From positions 62,001 through 126,000 of the forward strand of contig BGZK01001017.1 of assembly GCA_005406025.1 (NCBI GenBank): DNA of 64,000 nt, given 5' to 3'. Within the stretch, counting starts at the first letter, position 1; the number at the start of each line of letters is the position of its first letter. Of the stretch, positions 13,301 to 25,300 are shown one piece after another. The notes below the pieces were generated by a model. That model was not told the origin of the DNA. It worked only from the letters and a program-made list of their open reading frames with translations, and made no database searches. The DNA comes from Eumeta japonica. Lineage: Eukaryota; Arthropoda; Insecta; Lepidoptera; Psychidae. The translations under genes and the position numbers were made by a program.

Positions 13301-16300
13301 ACATAAGATATGCAAACGCTGATATAAAAAACGCAGTGTTAAGACGACAAAGCGACAAAAATATTATAATTTTTGCATTTAATTTTTGCACTTTTCCGAA
13401 TTTTTACATGTTACTATATTTCAAAATGATTTATAATAAAAGCTGTAGTAGTACGTCGTCGAAAGGTTTATTTACAATAACAACAATGTTTCTTAGATAT
13501 ATAAATGATATTAATACAACCTTGCCAAAGAGAACGAGTGAGGGGGTGACAAGACCCTTGCTAATCCTCGGTCGCCGATGGCAAGGCCCTTATAAATCAG
13601 TTCCTCCCCCGGCCGCCTCCCTCCACGTCGCTCCGTTTTCCTTTTGTTGTTCCTGCTCGGTGCTTTATTTCGTTTTATTCCCGGCAGGAATAACCGGGCA
13701 CGTCAGGATCGAGTCGAGCGGCGACCGCGACGCCGACTACGCCATCCTGGATTTGGACCCCGTCACCGGCAAATTCGAGGTGGGCCCGTTTACGTAAAGA
13801 TCTCTCTCGCTCGAAATGTTTAAGATTACATGTTGATTGCGCTTATATCATGAATTCAAGATGATGTACTGCACGTTGAAGTGGCGATACCATGATCAAT
13901 AGAAAAGATTTGCATCGAAAATTTACATAATTATACGAATTTATTTAAAATATTTGGGAAATTTTTTCGTATTGGATAAGTAAGAAGTTGCAGTAAAATC
14001 TCTTTGGTTGTGCTGTTTGTAGCTGGCTAGTTTTGATACCATTAAACGGATGACATTTAAAAAAACCAAAATGAAAAGTAAAAATGGTTTCCCGCTATTT
14101 TTTTTCTGTCCACCATAATGAGTGAATCTAAGGTAAAAATTCGATACATTTTCAAGTTTTATTACAAAAAAGGTAAAAATGCGATAAAAAACCGCGAAAA
14201 AAAATTGTAACGTTTAAGGAACTAATGCTGTATTGGTAAATGTAGTATTAAACTAGTTCAAGCGTTTTCAGTCCGGTATTTTGATGTCAAAGATGAACCT
14301 CGCTCTGGTCGAACTGTTACGGATGAAGTCGATGCCGTTTTTGGAAAAAAGTAGATCAAGATCGGTATATTAGTTCTTACGACATAGCTGAAGTGCTAGG
14401 GATTGGCTACTAAACAGTTTTGGCCTATTTGAAAAAAGCTGGATATTCGAAAAAGCTCGATACTCGAGTCCCACACGAGCTCACTGAAGGAAATGTAATG
14501 AATCGTATGCTCATTTGCAATTCTCTATTGAAATATAATGAAACCGAACCGTTTTTAAAACGATTGATCGAAGAAGGTCGTGGTCAAAAGGCAAGTAAGC
14601 TCCACAGGTTACAGCAAAACCTGGATTAACTCACAATAAGTTGATGCTATGTATATGGTGGGATCGGAAGGGCATTATTCATTATGAGCTTTTACCGCTG
14701 GGAAAAACAATCACTTCGGATCTCTACTGTCAACAGCTGATAAGACTCACGCAAGAAGTAGAAAAAAACGGCCGGAATTGATCAACAGATAGGGTGTGAT
14801 TTTTCAATATAATAGCGCCAGACCACACACATGTTTAGTGACTCAGCAAATATTGACAGAATTTGGTTGGCAAGCGTTAATGCATCCACCATATATCCCT
14901 GACCTTGCACCCACAGATTTCCACCTGTTTCGGTCTCTTCGGAATTCTTTAAGTAGTATTAGGTTAACATCAAGAGAGGACTGTTAAAACTACTTGTCGC
15001 AGTTTTTTGATAGAAGCCCCAAAATTTCTTCAGCAATGGGATCATGTTACTACCTACAAAATGGCGTACATATATTGTGATTAAATGTAAATTAAATATG
15101 ATGAAAAATTATTACGGAAAAACCTTTTTCCCGACTTTATATACCAACAGATTCTCGGCTGTCGCTGTCGTTCACGTTCACCGTTGTCATGACACCCACG
15201 CGAACTGTTTGCATTTAATTTCTTATAGAATTGAGAGTGGAAATTTAATATTATCTCTAGTTGGCGTTGTGTAAACCATTGGAAAAAATAAATTTGGTTT
15301 AGTAGATTCAATTATCGATTTTCAATAAAATCAGCCACGTAGTTTTTGTTTCTTTACCATTAAATTGAAATTTGTTTATGAATTGAAATAGATTGGGTTT
15401 GTATAAGTATTTTAAATAAGTTCGTATTTTAATATGGACTTTTATTCTTATGGATATTGTTCTTGAAAGTGTATATATGGAGTGAAAAAGGTGGAGGGTG
15501 GAAGGAGTGTGAGTGGTATCAGGTGGAATGTGGTGGAATGGAAGGGAATCTCAGGCACGCTCTTGGTTTGGAACATGAAATTAAATTTAATTATTAAATA
15601 TCATAATTTAAGATCCTGCATGGAATTTTTATGGACGACCCTTGCCGACTTTTCCATTAGACACATTATTACTATATATTTGTTTGGTCAGACCAATTTC
15701 ATTCATCTTTTCCATATAGCCAAACCTCTGCAACATACATTTTTCTACTCTAGTCACTACATTTTCTTTCAAACCATACCACACTCTCAAATTACTATTA
15801 CTACATCTACTACTATCTACAGTATACTAGATTCATGATGATCATGAGAAGATCTTTGGCACAAACCGTTTGAAACTTCATCAAACGGTTTGATCTTCTG
15901 AAAATTAAAAACTGCATATAAATAGTATGTCGCAAATCCTTATTTCTCTTGGAGGTGAGAAATCGTTTACGTTCATGTCTTACGATAACCGACGATCTGT
16001 ACGCAACAGTAATAATTTAGCTATCTATAAAAGATAGGAAGAGTAGATCGCATTCGATATCAGTTAAATGACAAAATACATATTCATTGCGGGCCATCTA
16101 TCGACAACACCGATGCAGGTGCGTGTGCACGGAGTGCATCGATGGTGTCGCAACAATTAAGTGCAGCCGCAGCTGTTTAAACGACAGGTGGTCGCGTTCT
16201 ACCACGGCGTGAACACGTCTTACCAACCCATCGACGGCAAGGCGATACACTGGCCGGGCGGCCGGCGCGCGCCCCCGCCCGACAAACCGCGATGCGGCTT

Positions 16301-19300
16301 TTTGGGCAACGATCCTAAATGTCAAGGAGGTAGGCTATCTATGACCGATTATATATGTCTTGAAACTAAAGAAGGCTTATTTCATAAGCGCTTTCACTAA
16401 ATTGTCAAGAACTCGATTGTTATACAAGCTAATTGATAAACTTTTTAGAAAATATCAATTGAATATTAAGTATTTCTTTTATATATATTAAACATGTGAT
16501 TGTATTCAGAAATCATGGACATATAATTTTCTGTCTAATATAAAGATTTATTGAATTCGATTTTAGATAGTTGATATCATTTTGAATGTTTAGTGCATAC
16601 AAATCATTTCCACCAGGGTAGGAGTACAGATTAAAGCTATGTTCCAAGTTCTAGATACTTATTCTGTAATTACCATTTGTTATAGTTGCTATCCTTTGGG
16701 GATATGCGTTAAATATTAGAGATGTTTTTTCAAACTTACCCACCCTCATCCCCTTGGTGGTTATTGATAATATGAGGACGGATTCCTCTCACGTCAAATT
16801 TCTTTCACGGCTTTAAACCACATAAATTTCTTCGACGTAGTCATATTACCGAATACGTTCGGTATAAAGGATAGATATTACAAGATGCTATAAAATTATA
16901 TTCTCTATGGAAAATAACATTAGATTTTCCATAGGCTATCTCTATCCATGAAGAAATTTTAAGCTCCCTGAAATGAAGTTTTGTCATGACGCTCTGTTGC
17001 TCACCGCCGCGGGAGGTCGTGCACGGACCTCGTGCGCATCTCAAATGCGCTAAATATAAGACAGCGCATTGTTCAGCAATTCACAAACGAGAAGGTGTTA
17101 AGAGCGGTGACGTGACTATAAGGGCTGGGTCCGCCGGTGCCACCCGTTCGGGGTGAACACCCGGTGGCTCTACGGCTTAGTCGGGGATTTCCTCAAACGC
17201 GGTACTTGTCGCCTTTGTATTTTCTCATTTCTTTAGCGATCCGTGACTACTGTGAAGTGAATTGTTATTTTGACAGTCTTTTATGACAGATTTGAAAAGA
17301 TAATCTTGTGGAAAAGTTAAGTCAACTCTTTTAGTTAACGAAAGCACTGGTTAGTTTAATTAGAAACTGTAAGCGTATAATGTAATACTTCCTTGTTTCA
17401 GTTGATTGGTTCAGAAAATAAAATATTTGCACCAACTATTATTATCTTTGTTTCTAGTTTACGTAAGATATTTTGGGCTGATGATTTGACTGCCCTGTAA
17501 AAAGATGACAAAAGCTGTTCCGTGTCCTTAATATATGCCAATGACATATTTTCGTCAGTGATTAGAAAGAAATGTTATTTCATTTTGAAATCGAACGAAA
17601 TTAAATAAAATAAGCGACATGATGGAGATAGTTAAATTAAAATGGGTTTAAAAGAAAGACTTGAATCGAGATCAAAATTAGAACCAATAAAAAAGATTTT
17701 GATATTCATATTTTCTAACTTAAAACGAGACCAATATGGGTAAAATACGTAAAATTTATATAAAATCCACACGGACGAAACTGTAAACAATAACTTATAA
17801 CCATCTATACAAATGGATATATCAAAGAAATTCTTAAACAAATAACGTATACATATCGTGCATTCAGTCATTGGATTTTTAAGAAAAAAAATGCTAGCAG
17901 CACACTTTCAAACTAATTCCATACATATTAAGTCACCACGTAAGATACAGCTTACAACTTTGAGGTCGCACCTGAGTAAATTACATTAGAACTTGGCAGC
18001 GCACCGTCTAACGCCGCCTCTGCGCCCGAGACGTTCATTACGGCTAAAACGCCGGGGATGACGTCTAATTGCACATTAGGTATTAAAGCTAAGTTCGCCT
18101 TCCAACTCATAACGCGAGCAACCGACTGCGACGTGTTTGACTTCATACACACGTGTAGATACATACATACACACACACATACATACAGATACGTTCAGTT
18201 AGATTAACTTTCGCTACTGGCGATATGGTCACTAGTTGAATAATAAATTTTTCATCATACTTAAGGAAAGACGAAAAGGTGCGAATTTATCCTTTGAGTT
18301 ATATTTTCATGTCCTCCTCATTGAAAATAAATGAAATAAAATCATTTGTATTTCTTAAATATTATATTTGTATATATCATATTATGGTTTTGCTATTCCA
18401 TAACAATTGTCGCTGCTTATTGAAAAGTTTTTTTTAATTTAAAACAAAAATCATGTAAGCTTTTTAAAAGAAGTGAATACAGATCTGTCTATTAGTACCA
18501 AAATTAATATAACAGAAATAAATAGACTCCAAAAAGATCATCTTCATAGGAAATTTGTTAATTATAGTTCTTCGATTTATAAATTGACTTCCATGTGTTG
18601 AAGGCTAACAACACTTACGTCTTCTATTTCTCAAATGGCAAAGCACTTTCTATTCTCTAAAATATGAATATTGTATAAAAATTACGCCTAGCTGTTAATA
18701 ATTTAATTTTCTAAGCAACATTTCTTTAAATACTAAAAATAACATGATAATTATTTATTTTGAAATTTTATAGGTAGTTACACATGGATAGTAATTCTAT
18801 CAATTTTAACGTATTTATTCGTGCAATTCTTGTAATTCTTAAATATACAAGTCCTCATCGTAGCACGAATGCACATCTTGATAGGTAAACTCTTTAATAA
18901 ACATTTTATTAAAAAATATCAGCAACACTTAAAATGTTCTAGATGCTTCCTCTATATGAGCGTCTAGATGGACTTATTATATTTTCATACGGGCGAAACA
19001 AACGACCACCTTGATGCTGTAGATCACTAAAGTTCAACGATATCGTGTATTACACAGTTACGAAAGATGAAAATGGACTCATTCATTAGTCTAAGAAAAA
19101 ATAGTTTAAAATCATGTCGATGCGACGCCGGGATCCATCAATCGTTTCGCCGGGAGGGATCCATATCAATCGATTTGTAATGAACCTCCACGTATTGCGA
19201 CTCGTCACTTATATTTGTGATTGTCACTTTGCACGCCGCTCCGTCAGAGACGCAGGCCGTCATAATATACTGTTTCATCGGGCTCGGTATATTCTTAACG

Positions 19301-22300
19301 TTAGCGACTACCGCAGCATGCGTCGCTTACAAGTGAGTATATGGAGACCTGTGATATTTTGTTGTTTTAAAATCGCTCATGGCAGCCGCATCCATCGGTT
19401 TAAGGTAAGGGTGCGAACTTAAAAAGACCTATGATCTACATCTGAAAAATTAACCGCATATTTTAAAAGATGGCGCTGTTTTTACGATGTTTTTCTCGTG
19501 CATTAATTTACCTAAATTATACCTAAGTCAGTCGGATACGCTGTGTTCCGAAATATTTTTTTATGGCCACCACCTAATGTGCGAAACGGAAGAAATCAAT
19601 TCGAAAATTGTGTTTCATATTTTTTCAGAATTTATATGTCTATTGCTGTAATAATATTTCTTATTTGGTTTAATGGTCAAAGAGAAATTTCTAGTCCTAT
19701 TCAATTCATTTGGATGTTGGTATTAACACGGATAAGACTGAAGTCATATATAAAACTAATAATTTTACGTAAAAATATTTTTTTTTTCTAAAAATGTTTC
19801 AAAAATTATAAGTTTTGGAAACGATTTTACTGGTTAGTGACGCCAATTTGCTTCAAAAAATTATCTTGATTGCCTAGAGCCTTGAAAATGAACATTAAAC
19901 TAAGCCTGTTCAATTAATGCTAATGACACAAAATATGAGTTACAACAATACGCGTATTGTATTAATTATGCAATTCCTTTTCGTAACAGCACTTTTAATG
20001 ATATGCAGGCAAGCGAGGCTTTCGGCTAAATTAAACAATATGGCGTGGCGTGTCCGGCCCGAGGAAGTTTTAATAGAGGCGGGCCAGCCGCTGGGCGCCA
20101 ACGCCGGCCTGCACAACGTCAACGAGGTGTTGAAGGTGAATGGAGCAAATGGAATGGTATCGAGTTATATTTTGAATACCAAATTTTCGGAAAGTGGTTT
20201 TCATCCTTTTTTTTGGTTTTAATATAAACGATTGTCGGAGGTGAAAAAACGTTTTTATGATAGGTCACGGAATTTTAAAATTATTTGATAAACAGTGTAA
20301 GTCCCACCTACGTCGAATACGCTAATTGTTCTAAAATCGTTAGGTGGTAATGAAAAGCATATTCAGTTAGAAGTCAGATGTTTGTACATTTTCGCCATAA
20401 AAAAACTCTAACAGTAGCCGGGGAAGTTTGCCGTAGCTTTTTAGTTCTTTTTTTTACGGACTCTAAATAAATAAACCCTATTTCATTGCTTTTTAGCAGG
20501 ATCGTAATCTTTTTTACTGTAGATTAAAGTACTTATGTTTAAACCATATATGGTATTACTGATAAAGTAAGAAGCTCCATGTTGAGATTTTGATTAACAT
20601 TACGTCAGAAGTGGTCAATATTTAAAGATAAATTGAATTTTTAAATAAATGAACTTTACTAACTTCACGTGTCGGTAGAAAACATGATTCGCTTTTTTTT
20701 TGTTGTCGGTTCAGCATTCGTTCGGTTGGAGCGCGCGCAGCAACGCCGCGAGCCCCGCCGGCGCCGGCGTGAAGGCGCGCCCGGCGGCGCTCACCGCGTT
20801 CACGGTCGGCCTCTACAAGGGCAACAAGGTCGCCGTCAAGAAGATACCCAGGAAGAAGTTGGACGTCAACACGAAACTGCTGATGGAGATCAAGCAGGTA
20901 TTTAACGGCGAGCGTCAAGAGGAACATCTTTAATTGCGAAAGGAGTGGCCGCGAATGCGAAATTCGGCTGATTTTGCATTCGGTGTGACGAGAGAGATGC
21001 ATTTGGTCGTCCCACGCGCCGTCTGTTCAGAATGAATTGACATTGAGTGCAAAGCAGAAAAATATTTGTGCATTGAATAATCACCTAGGTATCCACTGAT
21101 ATATCTTCTGTATGACCGTAATGCAAGCGTAAATCGTAAATTTACGTATTTTTCTTTTAAAAACCCTTATTCTATTATTTTTTCTAACGGAAGAAGTTGT
21201 CGCATCGTGTTCTTTATGTGAACTGAATTATATTTAAATATATTTTTTTAACTTATCCCCCCCCCCCAAGATAACTTTTATGCAATCTAACATTAGTTCT
21301 GCTCCTAAACGTTTTTGTTGGTAAATCTTGTTAATAACTTATGGTCATTTTAGAGTTCTACGACTCGTAATGTCTTATCGTCACTGTCACAGTTGCTTAT
21401 ACTGACATTTGTACTAATAAAGAAGTTAAAAAGTCGCGTCGATCCACTACAACTTGGAGTAGTTAACTCTGAGGATTTTGACGAGCATTGCTCTCTGAAG
21501 CGCAAAGCAAATGGTTGCTATTGAAGTTGAAACCTCAATGGAAACTTCGCCTACGGATATCATCCGATTGAAAAGCAACGCGCTGATTGCTCAACGCGCC
21601 ATCGGTCCATGCCTCGGTCGCCGTATTCACATTACACTATTTGTTACGACGTGTTGTTTTAATATGCCGGTGAACACATATCACGCATCTTTATAACAAC
21701 TAAGGCCTCATTCGCACGAGCACTTTTGAACGGGCGTTAAAAAAAAAACGTTGAAATAACACAAATGAAGACCCATGTATTTATTCACACGAAAGCGTTT
21801 TTAAAATGCGGCGCTTTTTTATCGAACACTGCCGGATTTTCGACGTTGAGCGTTGGCGTTGAATTGAATTGAGCATATACGGGACTCGCATGGTTCTGTT
21901 CTGACGGGCGTTAAAAAAACGCCGGTGTAGCTGTAGGGGTACGGCAGGAATCGCAAATCTCATGTTAGTGTCTTGAAGAGTTATTCGAGGGCTCAAGATT
22001 GCCAATAATTCATCGAATGTGCTTAAAGGCATTTGGAAAAAGTTGAAAAATTTTTCGGGATAAAGCCTCAATTCTTCATAAAGCGACACAAACTAGCCTT
22101 TTAAATATCATTGTTCATTAAGGGGATGTACCCAATAGAACGTTTTTTTCGTTTTTTGCCCTCTCGCAACGCATATTGCTATTGCCAATAATTTTGGATT
22201 TCGATTCATAATTCACTAATACGTGCACACCGCAGCGAATATTATTTACACTGATTTTTATGCGTTCGTGTGAATACAATTGTTGTGAACGTTAAAAAAG

Positions 22301-25300
22301 CGCCAACGGCAGGTTTTAACGCGGCGCTTTTTAAGCTCTCGTGCGAATGAAGCCTAACTCTTCAACTACGGGTCGAACCGTTAGTTTTAGGGTCCACTAA
22401 ACCGCTGTTTCCGCTATATCAAACTGCTTCTGCATTCTATCCTTTACTTATGACTTGTCTTAAGTTAGGACTTAAGTCTGCGTTAGCACGCAGACATAAT
22501 ATCTATGACTCTATAAGAAATATTTAAAGTTAGCTTCATTACTAAATGTATATATCAATTCTATTATCATTGTGATAAACAATTATAAATGCGAAAGTAA
22601 CTTTGTCTATCTGTCTGTTACCTTTCGACATTTAAATCGCTAAACCGGTTTAGATGAAATTCGGTATGGGGATAGTTTGAGTCCCGGGAAAGGACTTAGT
22701 CTAATTTCGTTTGTGTGTTTTTATAGTTCAATAATAGTGAAATTGGTTTTAATGAACTAAGTGTGCTAACTAGTACAGCACACAATATTTTCCTATGTAG
22801 TTCTTTTTTTGTTTATCTACGTTCGTCTGTATGCCTACTTATAATTCAACAATGACAACTAATTTTCATGAAATTTAGAAAACTGTTAGAATTTATAGTT
22901 ATATAAAACATAGGTTACTATTTATTTCTTTGTATGTTTATCTGAATTAATTCCTATAACTGGAAATTTTAAGTCATTAATTTTATTTTGTGTGTCATGC
23001 TTATTGTTTGCTATGTTTTGAGAAGGAGCGGTGTTAAAGTCGGCGATGAGGGTTGAGAAAAAGGCGAGAGAATAAAGTATAGAATGAGAAGGTGACGTAG
23101 AGCGAGAGCGAAAGTAAAAAGAGTGTCAACAATCCGATTGGAACTGTAAGATTAATAATAATGGTTTGATAATAAGAAAGCCATAGTGAATTAAAACAAA
23201 TTACAGAGTTTTTACACTGTGTCTTTTCCAATATCATATCCCTTTACTAAAATATTACAAATGTGATACTTTGTGCCGATGTTTGATCGTTTGTAACTCT
23301 GGACGGCTGGACGGATTTAGATGAAATTTAGCACACAAATAGAATTATTCTTTGAATTAAACACATGGGATTTTATTCCTCCCAGTGATACGCATCTATG
23401 CAATAATTAACAATAAATAGAAATCGACATCAAAATCGAGAGCGATTGGAAAAAAGAGTGATGCGGTACTTGTATGGAGAATAAAACCGAAACGGAACTA
23501 ACTATGAAACCGGAATTGAATCGAAAACGGGATAGGATTGGTGTAAATGATAGCAAGATTACTTGAATAGAAAATGAGGAAGTAATTTGATTTCCGTGCG
23601 CGATGAACCGCGGGCAAAAACTAGTTAGTAATATTTTAATCTACCCACCTATAAATAATAAAAATTTCAAGTAAGTATCTGTTAACAAACCCTTTCACTG
23701 ATTTAATTTCTCCCTTAAATGCTCGCGACACAGTAAGCGATTCGTGAATAGGGACTTTAATTATACTTTGCCACCGAGCTAAAGTCGTTTAGCTTTATTT
23801 CCCTACGAATAATTACAATTGACAAAGTATCAGATCAATGTAGTATAAACATAAAATAGATTAAAAAAATTTTAACTTTTGCGGTGATTAAATACATTTT
23901 TTTTTTGATATTTGTTTGATATTCGTGTTTTTTTTTATTACTTGTGTCATGACTTAATAACAACCTTCAGGTAAAATGTATATTTCTAAAAAGTTACCGA
24001 AATTACTTTGCTAGCCGCGACAAAATGAATCAACTTTTAACGCAAGTTAATAAAATTGTACTCGTCTGTGGCTGCTTGTTGTAGTACATTTCTATGAAAT
24101 TCTGTGGAATGTTTCTAGTGGTTACTGTAATGAACTACATGTTTTCATACATATCTAGCTACTAATTACACATAGTAAATACTGGTAGTTGTTACAGAAT
24201 GTAGTTTTGTAAATTTAAGGTAGAAGGGCTATGTATCTAACTAGTTATGTAGCGACGTTATATATATATATATATTACGTTGTTAACAGCAATGTCGCTG
24301 TGTCGTTACGTTGCTATGTAGCTATGTCGCTCCGTTGCCATGCCGGTACGTTGCTACATTTTTATATAGCTATGTATCTCCCTCACTTCGCAGCTATGTC
24401 GCTATACATTGCTATGTAGCAATGTCGTTGTGTCGCTATGTTGCTATGTAGCTATGTTTTTACGTTGCTATGTAATATGTCGCTCCGTTACCATGCCGCT
24501 ACATCGCCATGTAGCTATGTCGCTACGTCGCTGCAATACTATGTAGCTACTTTGCTATGTCGCTACGTTGTTACGTATCTACGGTTCTGTGTAGTTACGT
24601 CGCTACGTCCCTACGGAGCTATGAAGCTACATCGCTACGTCACTACGTCCCTACGGTCCTACGAAGCTACGTCGCGACGTCGCTACGGTGTTTTGTAGCT
24701 ACATCGCTATGCAAGACAAAAAAAGTTTTAATCCCTCTTCAGTCGCATCTTTAATCGCTGAGATTGAAAGAGAATAATAACAAAACAAACATAGAAAATA
24801 ATTCAGTTATAAAATTTAGTATTTTAATTAAACTCTCCTCATTTTTTATACAAAAAGTTTCATTCAAAAGTAAATAATAGCAATAATTGTCATATAAGTG
24901 AAGCTTACGAAGTCATAGGAATCACGTTATCCACGACTAATCTGTGATAGCTAGATAAAATTTTTGTGGTTTGCTTTCGGAGTAAATAGACCAAAGAGGG
25001 TATTTTAAAACAGCAATACACCTCTTTATGTTTTGTCTTGCGTTTTGAACCAAATCATGTTTCTCATCAAAAATGTTCATCGGCAATTATACTTTAAGTT
25101 TGTTACGAGTTTCTAAAAGAAACAAACATTTACAATTCTATGATATGTATATATAGCAGGCTAACTGACATCAATAAGAATATAGACGACGTGTAATAAG
25201 ATTGAATGTCTGTCTGTTTGTCGAGGCTCTGAATTCAACATAAACTTTTTAGTTGCGGTCGAATTAATGATGCTAAAGAAGTTCCATCGGTCCTCTTGAC

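Larger units (their letters stand above)
8196..13687 (+). other. Intron 2 of guanylyl cyclase
   Basis: AT-rich. Holds a TTTTAGGATTCCGTACCTC-type repeat (about 10145-10280) running into a (TA)n microsatellite, and a strong hairpin at 10741-10777. No coding signal on either strand. Confidence 0.6.
13780..16187 (+). other. Intron 3 of guanylyl cyclase
   Basis: Contains a complete-length but decayed mariner (13954-15134) and a hairpin (15848-15899). The flanking sequence at 15480-15540 is G/T-rich with GTGGAATG-like words. No host coding sequence seen. Confidence 0.65.

Noticed and set aside
19114..19422. 102-residue open frame
   Set aside because: Different frame from the transmembrane exon it overlaps. 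Arg-rich, no homology.
19917..20008. Hydrophobic translation before exon f as the transmembrane segment
   Set aside because: It is the pyrimidine tract ahead of GATATGCAG. The true span is encoded by 19248-19332, which satisfies the phases on both sides.
24231..24754. Overlapping open frames with Ser-Leu-Arg-Tyr-like repeats
   Set aside because: Products of the 8-bp tandem array, open in more than one frame.
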